Below, in pieces: positions 28,559 to 38,536 of a stretch of 64,000 nt of DNA. Position 1 is the stretch's first letter. Each line of letters begins with the position of its first letter. The stretch is taken from the NCBI RefSeq assembly GCF_000342045.1, contig NZ_AONQ01000012.1, positions 1 through 64,000 of the forward strand, read 5' to 3'. The DNA comes from Paramagnetospirillum caucaseum (GTDB lineage: Bacteria > Pseudomonadota > Alphaproteobacteria > Rhodospirillales > Magnetospirillaceae). The translations under genes were made by a program, and so were the position numbers. A model generated the notes under the pieces. It ran no database searches, was not told where the DNA came from, and saw only the letters and a program-made list of their open reading frames with translations.

Positions 28559-29290
28559 ATGGAGCCCATGCTTTCCCCCGCCGACCAGTCACCGCCGCCG
28601 GTGCACGTCGCCATCATCATGGATGGCAACGGGCGCTGGGCCAAGGCGCGCGGTCTGCCGCGCACCGCCGGCCATAAGCGCGGCGCCGAGGCGGTCCGCC
28701 GCACGGTGGAGGCAGCGCGGGAACTGGGCGTCTCCTACCTGACCCTTTACGCCTTCTCGTCCGAGAACTGGAAGCGCCCGGCCGGCGAGATCACCGATCT
28801 CATGGGCTTGCTGCGTCTCTACCTGCGCAACGAGGTCAACAACCTCCACAAGAACGGCATCCGCCTCAAGGTGATCGGCGATCGCGCCCGCCTGGGAGCG
28901 GACATCGTCCGCCTGATCGAGGATTCCGAGGCCAAGACCGCCGGCAACACGGCGCTGACCCTGCTGTTGGCGCTGTCCTACGGCGGCCGGCAGGAGATCG
29001 TCGAGGCGGCCAGGACCCTGGCCCGCGACGTGGCCGAGGGGCGGATCGCCGCCGACGCGGTGGACGAGGATGCCATCACCGCCCGGCTGTCCACGTCCGG
29101 CATTCCCGATCCCGACCTGATCATCCGCACCAGCGGCGAGCAGCGCATCAGCAACTTCCTGCTGTGGCAGGGCGCCTATGCCGAACTGGTGTTCATGGAT
29201 ACCCTGTGGCCCGATTTCGGGCGGGACGAGCTGGAGGCCGCCATCCGCGTCTTCCATGGCCGTGACCGTCGTTTCGGAACGGCCAGGTAA
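28559..29290 (+). CDS. uppS: Undecaprenyl diphosphate synthase (cis-prenyltransferase)
   Basis: The 243-residue enzyme adds isopentenyl units to farnesyl diphosphate to make the C55 lipid carrier. It has the diphosphate-binding motif [17 protein letters not shown], then [14 protein letters not shown] and the C-terminal [19 protein letters not shown], a family signature. The ATG at 28559 follows AGGAGGCGAGGA, 17 bases after frr. Confidence 0.96.
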   Translation: MEPMLSPADQSPPPVHVAIIMDGNGRWAKARGLPRTAGHKRGAEAVRRTVEAARELGVSYLTLYAFSSENWKRPAGEITDLMGLLRLYLRNEVNNLHKNGIRLKVIGDRARLGADIVRLIEDSEAKTAGNTALTLLLALSYGGRQEIVEAARTLARDVAEGRIAADAVDEDAITARLSTSGIPDPDLIIRTSGEQRISNFLLWQGAYAELVFMDTLWPDFGRDELEAAIRVFHGRDRRFGTAR

Positions 29291-29297
29291 TGCCTCG

Positions 29298-30086
29298 GTG
29301 CTGAAAACCCGCGCCCTATCCGCCCTGGTGATGGCTCCGCCCGCGTTGCTGGCCGCCTGGGCCGGTGGCTATGCCTTCGCCGCCCTGATCGCCCTGGCCG
29401 CCGCCCTGATGTGTTGGGAATGGCACCGCATGCTGAACGGCGGTTTCCCCCTGTCGGGACGGGTGGCCTCGGTGGGGTGCGCCGTCGCCTCGCTGCTGGC
29501 GGTGGCCCGGCCCGATATCGGCCTGGGCTTCGTGGCGCTGGCCGCCCTGGCTTCCGCCGGGCTGGCGGGCGACGACCGCTCGGGGCGGAGTTGGGCGGGA
29601 TTCGGCGCGGTCTATGCCGGCCTGCCGTCGGTGATCCTGGTCTGGCTGCGCGCCGACCCGGTCGCCGGCAACGCGGTGATCTGGTGGCTGCTGCTGGTGG
29701 TGTGGTCCACCGATATCGGTGCCTATGCCTTCGGCCGGTTGATCGGCGGGCCCAAGCTGCTGCCCATGGTCAGCCCCAAGAAGACCTGGGCCGGCCTGAT
29801 CGGCGGCATGATCTCGGCGGGACTGGCGGCATTCCTGGTCGCTCTGGCGGTGGGCGCCGTCGCCGGGGCGGGCGTGTTCGGAGTCGGCGCGGCGGTGGCC
29901 GTGGTCGCCCAGGCGGGCGACCTGTTCGAGTCGTGGATCAAGCGGCGTTGCAACGTCAAGGATTCAAGCAATATCATCCCAGGCCATGGCGGCGTGCTCG
30001 ATCGCGTCGATGGCCTGCTGACCGCGGCCCTGGCGGTGGCGGCACTCTCCCTGGCGACCGGTCGGACGGTCCTGGACTGGCAATGA
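29298..30086 (+). CDS. cdsA: Phosphatidate cytidylyltransferase
   Basis: This is a 262-residue polytopic membrane protein of about seven or eight helices. The C-terminal CDP-alcohol signature reads SWIKRRCNVKDSSNIIPGHG then GVLDRVDGL. It makes CDP-diacylglycerol for phospholipid synthesis. The GTG start at 29298 is preferred; ATG 29256 would overlap uppS by 35 bases with no better ribosome site. Confidence 0.93.
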   Translation: MLKTRALSALVMAPPALLAAWAGGYAFAALIALAAALMCWEWHRMLNGGFPLSGRVASVGCAVASLLAVARPDIGLGFVALAALASAGLAGDDRSGRSWAGFGAVYAGLPSVILVWLRADPVAGNAVIWWLLLVVWSTDIGAYAFGRLIGGPKLLPMVSPKKTWAGLIGGMISAGLAAFLVALAVGAVAGAGVFGVGAAVAVVAQAGDLFESWIKRRCNVKDSSNIIPGHGGVLDRVDGLLTAALAVAALSLATGRTVLDWQ

Positions 30087-30096
30087 AGGAAATGCG

Positions 30097-31260
30097 ATGA
30101 GCGGGCGCAAGGGTGTCACCATTCTGGGCTCGACGGGGTCCATCGGCTGCAACACGGTGGATCTGGTCGAGCGGCGTCCCGACCTCTACCGGGTCGAGGC
30201 CCTGGTCGCCAACTCGCGGGTCGATATCCTGGCCGAGCAGGCCAGGAAACTGAAGGCCCGGCTGGCCGTGGTGGCCGATGAAGGCGCCTATGGCGCGCTG
30301 AAGGCCGCCCTGACCGGAACCGGTATCGAGGTGGCCGCCGGCCCCGGGGCGGTGGTTGCCGCCGCCGAACGGCCCGCCGAGTGGGTGATGGCCGCCATCG
30401 TCGGCGCCGCCGGCCTGGCGCCCACCCTGGCGGCGGTGCGCCGCGGCGCGGTGGTCGGTCTCGCCAACAAGGAATGCCTGGTCTGCGCCGGCCAGCTGAT
30501 GATGGCCGAGGTGGAAAAGCACGGCGCCACCCTGCTGCCGGTGGATTCCGAGCATTCGGCCATCTTCCAGGTGTTCGAGGCCGACCAGCACGACAAGATC
30601 GAGAAGATCATCCTGACCGCCTCGGGCGGGCCGTTCCGCACCAAGAGCCGCGAGTTCATGGCCGACGTCACGCCGGAACAGGCTGTGGCCCATCCCAACT
30701 GGTCCATGGGCGCCAAGATTTCGGTGGATTCCGCCTCCATGTTCAACAAGGGTCTGGAGCTGATCGAGGCCCACCACCTGTTCAACATGCCCGAGGACAG
30801 GATCGACATCGTGGTGCATCCCCAGTCGGTGATCCATTCGCTGGTGGCCTATGTGGACGGTTCGGTGCTGGCCCAACTGGGCTCGCCCGACATGCGCACC
30901 CCCATCGCCTACGCCCTGGGCTGGCCCAACCGCATCGAGGCGCCGGCGCCCAAGCTCGATCTGGCCGCTATCGCCACCCTGACCTTTGAGGCCCCCGATC
31001 CGGTCCGCTTCCCGTCGCTGCGGCTGGCGCGCGAGGCGCTCCGGGCCGGCGGATCGGCGGCGGCGGTGCTCAACGCCGCCAACGAGGTGGCGGTGGCCGC
31101 CTTCCTGGGGCGGCGCATCGGCTTCCTCGACATCGCCAGCATCGTCGAACGCACCGTGGCCGGCGTGGCCCACTGCGCGCTGACCTGCATCGACGACGTC
31201 ATGGCGCAGGATGCCGAGGCGCGGCGCTTCGCCTCCACGATCATCGACGGCGGCCGCTAG
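30097..31260 (+). CDS. dxr: 1-deoxy-D-xylulose 5-phosphate reductoisomerase
   Basis: The 387-residue NADPH-dependent enzyme of the MEP isoprenoid pathway. It has the Rossmann motif ILGSTGSIGCNTVDLV, ALANKECLV-type LANKECLVCAGQ, the metal-binding PVDSEHSAIFQV and KISVDSASMFNKGLELIEA. It supplies IPP for uppS and the hopanoid genes in this window. AAGGAAATGCG precedes the ATG. Confidence 0.97.
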   Translation: MSGRKGVTILGSTGSIGCNTVDLVERRPDLYRVEALVANSRVDILAEQARKLKARLAVVADEGAYGALKAALTGTGIEVAAGPGAVVAAAERPAEWVMAAIVGAAGLAPTLAAVRRGAVVGLANKECLVCAGQLMMAEVEKHGATLLPVDSEHSAIFQVFEADQHDKIEKIILTASGGPFRTKSREFMADVTPEQAVAHPNWSMGAKISVDSASMFNKGLELIEAHHLFNMPEDRIDIVVHPQSVIHSLVAYVDGSVLAQLGSPDMRTPIAYALGWPNRIEAPAPKLDLAAIATLTFEAPDPVRFPSLRLAREALRAGGSAAAVLNAANEVAVAAFLGRRIGFLDIASIVERTVAGVAHCALTCIDDVMAQDAEARRFASTIIDGGR

Positions 31261-31263
31261 GCC

Positions 31264-32421
31264 ATGGACCTCACCAGCCTGCTCAACAGCGTCCTGCACG
31301 GCGTCTGGTATTATCTGGTCATCTTCCTGGTCATCCTGACCGTCGTGGTGTTCGTCCACGAATTGGGGCATTTCCTGGTGGCCCGCTGGAACGGGGTCAA
31401 GGTGGAGGTGTTCTCCATCGGCTTCGGGCCGGAGGTCTGGGCCCGCGTCGCCGCCGACGGTACCCGCTGGCGCATCGGCCTGCTGCCGCTGGGCGGCTAC
31501 GTCAAGATGTTCGGCGACGCCGACGCGGCGTCCGCCACCGCCAGCGGCGAACCCATGACCGAGGCGGAGAAGGCCCAGGCCTTCAGCCACAAGCGGGTGG
31601 GCCAGCGCGCCGCCATCGTGGTGGCGGGGCCGGCCGCCAACTTCCTGTTCGCCATCCTCGGCCTGATGGGCATGTTCATGGTGCTGGGCCAGCCGGTGAC
31701 CCAGCCGGTGATCGGCACCGTCCATCCCGGCACCGCCGCCGAGGCGGCCGGGCTGAAGGCCGGCGACCGCGTCACCGCCATCAACGGCCGCGCCGTCGAG
31801 CGTTTCCAGGACATCCAGCGCATGGTCCGCCTGGAGATCGAGCAGGACCTGTCCCTGTCGGTCCGGCGTGCCGATGCGCAATTCGAGGTAACCGCCCGGC
31901 CGCGCATCATCCAGCGCAAGGGCGTGTTCGGCGACATGGAGAAGGTGCCGGTCCTGGGCATCTCCGCCGACCCCTCCAGCACCATGGTGGTCAAGCATGG
32001 TCCCATCTCGGCCCTGGGCGAGGCCCTGGCCGAGACCGAGAGCATGGTGCGCTCCACCTTCATCGGCATCGGCCAGATGATCAATGGCACCCGCGACACC
32101 GATGAACTGGGCGGGCCGATCCGGATCGCCAAGGGGGCAGGGGAGGCGGCACAGATCGGGCTGGCCAGCGTAGTCTTCTACACGATTTTGCTGTCGCTCA
32201 ATCTTGGCCTGATCAATCTCTTTCCTATCCCGATTCTCGACGGCGGCCATCTAATGTTTTACGCCTTCGAGGCCATTCTTGGCCGTCCCCTGGGGGAGAA
32301 GGCCCAAGAATATGGTTTCCGAATCGGGTTGTTTCTGGTATTGGCCTTGATGGTCTTTGCCACCCGCAACGACCTTGTGTCGCTGCCGATTTGGGATATG
32401 GTGAAGCGGCTGTTTTCGTGA
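31264..32421 (+). CDS. rseP: Site-2 intramembrane metalloprotease RseP
   Basis: The 385-residue polytopic membrane protease has the zinc motif VVFVHELGHFLVARWNGVK in the first helix. A single PDZ domain lies around residues 130-210 (GTAAEAAGLKAGDRVTAING). The second metal motif is NLFPIPILDGGHLMFY. It cleaves anti-sigma factors or signal-peptide remnants within the membrane. It starts three bases after dxr and ends 44 bases before bamA, the standard order. Confidence 0.96.
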   Translation: MDLTSLLNSVLHGVWYYLVIFLVILTVVVFVHELGHFLVARWNGVKVEVFSIGFGPEVWARVAADGTRWRIGLLPLGGYVKMFGDADAASATASGEPMTEAEKAQAFSHKRVGQRAAIVVAGPAANFLFAILGLMGMFMVLGQPVTQPVIGTVHPGTAAEAAGLKAGDRVTAINGRAVERFQDIQRMVRLEIEQDLSLSVRRADAQFEVTARPRIIQRKGVFGDMEKVPVLGISADPSSTMVVKHGPISALGEALAETESMVRSTFIGIGQMINGTRDTDELGGPIRIAKGAGEAAQIGLASVVFYTILLSLNLGLINLFPIPILDGGHLMFYAFEAILGRPLGEKAQEYGFRIGLFLVLALMVFATRNDLVSLPIWDMVKRLFS

Positions 32422-32465
32422 GCCGGGTCCAAGGGAACGGTATTGCGGACGTAAGGGGGGCCTGG

Positions 32466-34733
32466 ATGCGTTTCGTGCTGTGGACCGCTGTGATGCTGGG
32501 AGTTCTTGCCGGTGCAATGCCGGCATCGGCCCAGAACGGCGGACGGATTCGCTCCATCTCCATCCTGGGAACCCAGCGTATCGAACTCGAGACGGTCAAG
32601 TCCTACATGACCATCGCCGAGGGCGACCTCTACGATGCCGATCGCGTCAACCGCTCGCTGAAGGCGCTGTTCAACACCGGGCTGTTCCAGGACGTGGCCA
32701 TCCGCCGCGAAGGCGACCAGCTGGTGGTGCGCGTGGTGGAAAACCCCATCATCAACCGCATCGCCTTCGAGGGTAACAACCGTATCAAGGAGGAGCAGCT
32801 GAACAGCGAGGTGCAGCTGCGCCCGCGTACCGTCTATACCCGCTCCAAGGTCCAGTCCGACGTCAAGCGCATGCTGGAGCTCTACCGCCGCAGCGGCCGC
32901 TTCGCCGCCACGGTCGAACCCAAGATCATCCAGCTGGAGCAGAACCGCGTCGACCTGGTCTATGAGATCACCGAGGGTCAGCCCACCTATGTGCGGCGCA
33001 TCGCCTTCGTCGGCAACAAGCGCTACGACCAGGACAGGCTGCGCGAGGTGCTGCAGACCAAGGAAGAGCGCTGGTACCGCTTCCTCTCCAGCGACGACAC
33101 CTATGATCCCGACCGGGTCACCTATGACCGCGAATTGCTGCGCCGCTTCTACCTGAAGCACGGCTTCGCCGATTTCCGGGTCGGTTCGGCCATCGCCGAA
33201 CTGACGCCGTCGCGCGAAGGGTTCTTCATCACCTATACCATTGATGAGGGCGAGCGCTACAAGTTCGGCAGCTCGACCATCAACGCCAATCTGCGCGACC
33301 TGAAACCCGAGGATCTGCAGCCGCTGTTGGTCAGCGAGCCGGGCGAGTGGTACAACGCCGATCAGGTCGAAGACATCGTCCAGAAGCTGGTCGACGCGGT
33401 CGGCACCAAGGGCTACGCCTTCGTGGACGTGAAGCCCCAGGTGCAGCGCAACCGCGAAACCCAGACCATCGACATCACCTACGAGATTCAGGAAGGTCCG
33501 CGCGTCTTCGTCGAGCGCATCGATATTTCCGGCAATGTCCGCACCCTGGACAAGGTAATCCGCCGCGAGTTCCAACTGGTTGAGGGCGATGCCTTCAACT
33601 CGGCCAAGATGCGCCGTTCACGCCAGCGTCTGCGGGATCTCAACTTCTTCGAGAAGGCGGAGATCACCAACGTTCCCTCGGATTCCGCCCCGGACCGCAC
33701 CATCGTCAAGGTGGATGTGCAGGAAAAATCCACCGGCGAACTGATGTTCGGCGTCGGCTGGGCGTCCTCGGCCGGGCCGATCGTCGAGGCCAGCTTGCGC
33801 GAACGCAACCTGCTGGGCCGCGGCCAGGACCTGCGCCTGGGGGCCGGCCTCGGCACCAAGCGGAGCAGCCTCGACCTGTCGTTCACCGAGCCCTATTTCA
33901 TGGACCGTGAGGTGTCGGCCGGCTTTGACGCCTTCGTCATCGACCGCAAGATGCAGCGTGAAAGCTCGTACGACGCCTCGTCCCTGGGCGGTGACGTCCG
34001 GATGGGCTACCGCATGTCCGAGAACCTGCGCCAGGACTGGATGTACACCCTGAAGCAGGACACGGTGAAGGGGGTCAACAGTTCCTCCATTTACGTGCAG
34101 GAACAGATCGGTTCGAAGGTCAGCTCGATCGTCGGGCAGACCCTGCTGTATGACCGGCGCGATTCCCGCATCGATCCGACCGAGGGCTATTTCATCCGGC
34201 TGGGAACCGATGCGGCGGGCTTCGGCGGCGACGTCCGCTACGTGCGCGGCATCCTCAGCGGCGGGCAGTACTTCACCCTGACCGACAAGGTCATTCTCGG
34301 CCTCAGCAGCACGGTCGGCTATGTCTACGGCCTGGACCAGAGAGTCCGCATCACCGACCGCTTCTATGTCGGCGGCGACAACCTGCGCGGCTTCGCCAAT
34401 GGCGGCATCAGCCCCCGCGACAGCGGGACCGGCGACGCCCTGGGCAGCCTGTGGCAGGCGGTGGGCTCGGCACAGGTCAAGTTCCCGCTGGGCCTGCCGG
34501 AGGAGTTCGGCATTGCCGGCGTGGCTTTCACCGACGTGGGTACCGCCGGCGAGACCGACACCCGGGATACCACCGCGGTGCAGCAGTCCAGTTCGATCCG
34601 TGTCGCCCCCGGTGTCGGCCTTGCCTGGAAGTCGCCCATGGGACCGGTTTCCGTTGATCTCGGATATCCGGTCGTGCGGGAGAAGTTCGACAAGAAGGAA
34701 TACTTCCGGTTCAACTTCGGAACCAAGTTCTGA
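32466..34733 (+). CDS. bamA: Outer membrane protein assembly factor BamA
   Basis: The 755-residue Omp85 protein has a signal peptide (residues 1-23, cleavage near ASAQ). Five POTRA domains run to about residue 400 (first begins IRSISILGTQRIELETVKSYM). The beta-barrel ends FRFNFGTKF with a terminal aromatic, and the surface loop-6 motif appears as YVGGDNLRGFANGG. It inserts beta-barrel proteins into the outer membrane. Confidence 0.97.
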   Translation: MRFVLWTAVMLGVLAGAMPASAQNGGRIRSISILGTQRIELETVKSYMTIAEGDLYDADRVNRSLKALFNTGLFQDVAIRREGDQLVVRVVENPIINRIAFEGNNRIKEEQLNSEVQLRPRTVYTRSKVQSDVKRMLELYRRSGRFAATVEPKIIQLEQNRVDLVYEITEGQPTYVRRIAFVGNKRYDQDRLREVLQTKEERWYRFLSSDDTYDPDRVTYDRELLRRFYLKHGFADFRVGSAIAELTPSREGFFITYTIDEGERYKFGSSTINANLRDLKPEDLQPLLVSEPGEWYNADQVEDIVQKLVDAVGTKGYAFVDVKPQVQRNRETQTIDITYEIQEGPRVFVERIDISGNVRTLDKVIRREFQLVEGDAFNSAKMRRSRQRLRDLNFFEKAEITNVPSDSAPDRTIVKVDVQEKSTGELMFGVGWASSAGPIVEASLRERNLLGRGQDLRLGAGLGTKRSSLDLSFTEPYFMDREVSAGFDAFVIDRKMQRESSYDASSLGGDVRMGYRMSENLRQDWMYTLKQDTVKGVNSSSIYVQEQIGSKVSSIVGQTLLYDRRDSRIDPTEGYFIRLGTDAAGFGGDVRYVRGILSGGQYFTLTDKVILGLSSTVGYVYGLDQRVRITDRFYVGGDNLRGFANGGISPRDSGTGDALGSLWQAVGSAQVKFPLGLPEEFGIAGVAFTDVGTAGETDTRDTTAVQQSSSIRVAPGVGLAWKSPMGPVSVDLGYPVVREKFDKKEYFRFNFGTKF

Positions 34734-34776
34734 CCGTGCTCGCGGGCGAGTTGCGGCTGCAAGTGGAAGAGATGTC

Positions 34777-35418
34777 GTGAAGAACAGCGTGTCACGCCGC
34801 CTTGCCCTGGCCGCCCGTCTGGTGTCGCTGTTGCCGCTGGTGGTGTCGGCGTTGCTCCTGGCCGGCGGCTCCGCCGCGGCCCAGCGAGCTTCGGGCGGGC
34901 CCATGAGCCTGATCATCGTCGATATCCAGCAGGCCCAGCGGGAATCCCTGCCGGGCAAGGCCCTGGCGGCCCAGCGCGACAAGTACCAGCAGAACTTCCA
35001 GGCCGAGTTCAATTCCGCCCGCCAGGCCCTGCAGCGCAGCGACCAGGATCTGGCCAAGCAGAAGGGGACCATGCCGCAGGAAGCCTACGACCAGAAGGTC
35101 AAGGCCCTGGAACTGCAGGTGGTGGCCTTCCAGAACCGGACCCAGATGGCGGTGCGGGCACTGGAGAAATCGACGGATTCCGCCATGGCGGAACTGATGA
35201 ACGCCATCCTGACCATTACCGGGGAAATTGCCGCGGAGATGGGCGCCAATCTGGTTCTGCCCAAGCAGCAGGTGGTCCTGCACGAGCCGCGCATGGACGT
35301 CACCGTCCAGGTGATCGAGCGGCTGAACCGCAAGCTGCCGACCGTCAACTTCCCCACCCCTCAGGTTGACGAGCCTTCGTCATCCGAAGCCCTACCCTCC
35401 AAGTCCGGCAAGAAGTGA
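34777..35418 (+). CDS. skp: Periplasmic chaperone Skp/OmpH
   Basis: The 213-residue secreted protein has an N-terminal signal (hydrophobic [17 protein letters not shown], cleavage after SAAAQ). A long charged alpha-helical region follows (about 50-140, [20 protein letters not shown]), typical of the Skp tentacles. It holds unfolded outer-membrane proteins for BamA. The GTG start has GGAAGAG upstream. A proline/serine-rich C-terminal tail is longer than in E. coli. Confidence 0.9.
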   Translation: MKNSVSRRLALAARLVSLLPLVVSALLLAGGSAAAQRASGGPMSLIIVDIQQAQRESLPGKALAAQRDKYQQNFQAEFNSARQALQRSDQDLAKQKGTMPQEAYDQKVKALELQVVAFQNRTQMAVRALEKSTDSAMAELMNAILTITGEIAAEMGANLVLPKQQVVLHEPRMDVTVQVIERLNRKLPTVNFPTPQVDEPSSSEALPSKSGKK

Positions 35419-35422
35419 CATC

Positions 35423-36442
35423 ATGGCCGATTCCCGTTTCTTTACCAAAGCCGGTCCTTTCACCCTCGCCCAACTGGCGGAGCTGTCCGGCGCCGCCTTG
35501 GCCGAGGGCTGCGACCCGTCGGCCATCTTCGTGGATGTGGCGCCGCTCGAGCAGGCCGGGGGGGATGCCGTCTCCTTCCTTGACAACCGCAAATACGTCG
35601 CCGCCTTCCAGGCCAGCAAGGCCGGGCTGTGCGTGGTGGCGCCCGAGATGGCCGACAAGGCCCCTTCCGGCATGGCCCTGCTGCTGTCGCCCGATCCCTA
35701 TCGCGCCTATGCCCGCATCGCCCAGGCGTTCTATCCCGTTCCGGTCCCCGAGCCGTGGGTGGCGCCCACCGCCTGGGTCGATCCCAGCGCCTCGGTGGGC
35801 GAGGGCTGCCGGATCGAACCCGGCGCGGTGATCGGCGCCAACGCCCGTATCGGCGCCCGCTGCCGCATCGGCGCCAACGTGGTGATCGGGCAAGGCGTGG
35901 AACTGGGCGACGACTGTATCGTCGGCGCCAACGCGACCCTTTCCCACGCCCTGGCCGGCAACCGGGTCAACATCTATCCCGGCGCCCGCATCGGCCAGGA
36001 CGGCTTCGGCTTCGCCATGGGGCCGCAGGGCCACCTGAAGGTGCCGCAGCTGGGCCGCGTGGTGATCGGCAACAATGTCGAGATCGGCGCCAACACCACC
36101 ATCGACCGGGGTGCCGGGCCGGATACGGTGATCGGCGACGGCTGCATGATAGACAACCTCGTCCAGATTGGGCACAACGTGCAGCTGGGATGCGGCTGCG
36201 TCATCGTGGCGCAGGTGGGTATCTCGGGCTCGACCCGCATGGGCGACTTCGTCGCGGCGGGCGGCCAGGCCGGCATCACCGGCCATCTGAAGATCGGATC
36301 GGGCGCGCGCATCGCCGCCCAGGCCGGCGTCATGCGCGACATCGCGCCGGGAGAGACCGTCGGCGGCGCGCCCGCCGTGCCCATGGCGGACTGGCTGCGC
36401 CAGTCCGCCATCCTGGGCAAGATGGCGCGGAAAAAAGGTTAA
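35423..36442 (+). CDS. lpxD: UDP-3-O-acylglucosamine N-acyltransferase
   Basis: The 339-residue lipid A enzyme has an N-terminal uridine-binding domain (to about residue 110) and a left-handed parallel beta-helix of hexapeptide repeats. The catalytic histidine region reads [23 protein letters not shown]. It adds the second acyl chain to UDP-GlcN. It is four bases downstream of skp. Confidence 0.96.
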   Translation: MADSRFFTKAGPFTLAQLAELSGAALAEGCDPSAIFVDVAPLEQAGGDAVSFLDNRKYVAAFQASKAGLCVVAPEMADKAPSGMALLLSPDPYRAYARIAQAFYPVPVPEPWVAPTAWVDPSASVGEGCRIEPGAVIGANARIGARCRIGANVVIGQGVELGDDCIVGANATLSHALAGNRVNIYPGARIGQDGFGFAMGPQGHLKVPQLGRVVIGNNVEIGANTTIDRGAGPDTVIGDGCMIDNLVQIGHNVQLGCGCVIVAQVGISGSTRMGDFVAAGGQAGITGHLKIGSGARIAAQAGVMRDIAPGETVGGAPAVPMADWLRQSAILGKMARKKG

Positions 36443-36463
36443 GGTCAAAGCAGGACGCGAGTC

Positions 36464-36931
36464 ATGGATACCGTCAACACCGACCAGGGCAAGGTCATCG
36501 ACATCAGCCGGATCATCCAGATGATCCCGCACCGCTATCCCTTTCTGATGGTGGACAGGGTGGTGCAGGTGGTGGCCAACGAAAGTGCCGTAGGCATCAA
36601 GAACGTCACCATCAACGAGCCGTTCTTCCAGGGCCACTTTCCGTCGCGCCCGGTTTTCCCCGGCGTGCTGATCATCGAATCCATGGCCCAGACGGCGGCC
36701 GTGCTGGTGGTTGAGACCCTGGGCGAATCGGCCGAGGGCAAGTTGGTCTACTTCATGAGCGTCGAGAACTGCCGGTTCAGGAAGCCGGTCGGTCCCGGCG
36801 ACCAGCTGATGATCCACGTCTTCAAGGAACGCTCGCGCGGCACCGTGTGGAAGTTCCGGGGTGAAGCCAAGGTCGATGGCGTTCTTGTCGCCGAAGCCAC
36901 CTATGCCGCCATGATCCTGGACGAGAAATGA
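36464..36931 (+). CDS. fabZ: 3-hydroxyacyl-ACP dehydratase FabZ
   Basis: The 155-residue hot-dog-fold enzyme has the active-site histidine in [19 protein letters not shown] and the glutamate in [10 protein letters not shown]. It dehydrates 3-hydroxyacyl-ACP in fatty-acid synthesis, competing with LpxA/LpxD for the same pool. Its stop overlaps the lpxA start by four bases (ATGA). Confidence 0.97.
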   Translation: MDTVNTDQGKVIDISRIIQMIPHRYPFLMVDRVVQVVANESAVGIKNVTINEPFFQGHFPSRPVFPGVLIIESMAQTAAVLVVETLGESAEGKLVYFMSVENCRFRKPVGPGDQLMIHVFKERSRGTVWKFRGEAKVDGVLVAEATYAAMILDEK

Positions 36932-37719
36932 CAAACATCCATCCTTCTTCCGTCGTCGATCCCAAGGCGGAGGTCGCCGACTCGGCGGTCATCGGCCCGT
37001 TCTGCGTGGTCGGCCCCGACGTCACCCTGGGTGAATCCGTGGAACTGGTCTCCCATGTGGCGGTGGCCGGGCGCACCACCATCGGGGCCGGCACCCGCAT
37101 CTTCCCCTTCGCCTCCATCGGCCACCGCCCCCAGGATCTCAAGTACAAGGGCGAGCCCTCGACCCTGGAGATCGGAGCCAACAACCAGATCCGCGAGCAC
37201 GTCACCATGAATCCCGGCACCGAGGGTGGCGGCATGGTGACCAAGGTGGGCGACAACTGCCTGTTCATGGCCAGCGCCCACGTCGCCCACGACTGCATCC
37301 TGGGCGATCACGTCATCATGGCCAACAACGCCACCCTGGCCGGCCATGTGATCGTCGGTGAATACGCCTTCCTGGGCGGCCTGTCGGCGGTGCACCAGTT
37401 CGTGCGCATCGGCCGCCACGCCATGATCGGCGGCATGTCGGGGGTCGAGGCCGACGTGATCCCCTTCGGCATGGTGATCGGCAACCGCGCCTATCTCAAC
37501 GGCCTGAACATCGTGGGGCTGAAGCGCCGCGGCTTCTCGCGCGACGACATCCACACGCTGAGGAACGCCTACCGCCTGATGTTCGCGCCGGAAGGCACGC
37601 TGCAGGAGCGGCTGTCGGACGTGGAGGAGCAGTTCAAGGACCATCCGGTGGTGATGGAGATCGTCGCCTTCATCCGTTCGGATTCGTCGCGCTCGCTCAG
37701 CACGCCGAATGGCTCCTAA
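36928..37719 (+). CDS. lpxA: UDP-N-acetylglucosamine acyltransferase
   Basis: The 263-residue first enzyme of lipid A synthesis has hexapeptide repeats over residues 1-190, the motif [20 protein letters not shown] and the catalytic-histidine stretch [13 protein letters not shown]. The C-terminal helices read [19 protein letters not shown]. It overlaps fabZ upstream and lpxI downstream (11 bases), indicating tight coupling. Confidence 0.97.
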   Translation: MTNIHPSSVVDPKAEVADSAVIGPFCVVGPDVTLGESVELVSHVAVAGRTTIGAGTRIFPFASIGHRPQDLKYKGEPSTLEIGANNQIREHVTMNPGTEGGGMVTKVGDNCLFMASAHVAHDCILGDHVIMANNATLAGHVIVGEYAFLGGLSAVHQFVRIGRHAMIGGMSGVEADVIPFGMVIGNRAYLNGLNIVGLKRRGFSRDDIHTLRNAYRLMFAPEGTLQERLSDVEEQFKDHPVVMEIVAFIRSDSSRSLSTPNGS

Positions 37720-38536
37720 GCTCGGCATCATTGCCGGGGGCGGCGACCTGCCGGGACTGGTCGCCGCCGCCTGCCGCGCCCAGGGGCGGCCCTTTCACAT
37801 CCTTGCCCTTTCGGGCCATGCCGACCCCCGGGTGATCGGCGACGAGGCGCCCCAGGACTGGGTCCGCCTGGGCGAGGCCGGCACCGGCTTCGAGCGTCTG
37901 CGCCGGGCCGGCGTCGCCGAGGTGGTGATGATCGGCCCGGTCCGCCGCCCGAGCATCCTGGAACTGGCCCCCGACTTCCGCACCGCCCGCTTCTTCGCCC
38001 GCGTCGGGCTCAAGGCCCTGGGGGACGACGGGTTACTGCGCGCCGTGGCCGCCGAACTGGAAGGCGAGGGCTTCAAGGTGGTCGGGGTCGACGAGGTCCT
38101 CTCCGGCTGCCTGGCGATTCCCGGCCCCTATGGCAACCTTTCCCCCGACGAGCAGGCCGGCGCCGACATCGCGCGCGGCGTCCAGGTGGCGCGCGGCCTG
38201 GGCGCCCTCGACGTCGGACAGGCGGTGGTGGTGCAGCAGGGCATCGTGCTCGGAATCGAGGCCGTCGAGGGCACCGACAACCTGCTCCGCCGTTGCGCTC
38301 CCCTGGCCCGCGAAGGCCTGGGCGGCGTGCTGGTCAAGATGAGGAAGCCGGGCCAGGATCGCCGTATCGACCTGCCCACTATCGGCCTCGCCACCCTGCG
38401 CGAGGCGTCCGCCGCCGGCTTGCGCGGCATCGCGGTGGAAGCGGGGGGTGCCCTGGTGCTGGACCGCGATTCCATGGCGGCCGAGGCCGACCGCCTCGGC
38501 CTGTTCGTGGTCGGCGTCGAGTCGCCTCAATGCTGA
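37709..38536 (+). CDS. lpxI: UDP-2,3-diacylglucosamine pyrophosphatase LpxI
   Basis: The 275-residue DUF1009 protein begins [20 protein letters not shown], the LpxI signature. It later has GQAVVVQQGIVLGIEAVEGTD. LpxI makes lipid X in alphaproteobacteria in place of LpxH. It starts within lpxA and its end overlaps the lpxB start by seven bases. Confidence 0.95.
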   Translation: MAPKLGIIAGGGDLPGLVAAACRAQGRPFHILALSGHADPRVIGDEAPQDWVRLGEAGTGFERLRRAGVAEVVMIGPVRRPSILELAPDFRTARFFARVGLKALGDDGLLRAVAAELEGEGFKVVGVDEVLSGCLAIPGPYGNLSPDEQAGADIARGVQVARGLGALDVGQAVVVQQGIVLGIEAVEGTDNLLRRCAPLAREGLGGVLVKMRKPGQDRRIDLPTIGLATLREASAAGLRGIAVEAGGALVLDRDSMAAEADRLGLFVVGVESPQC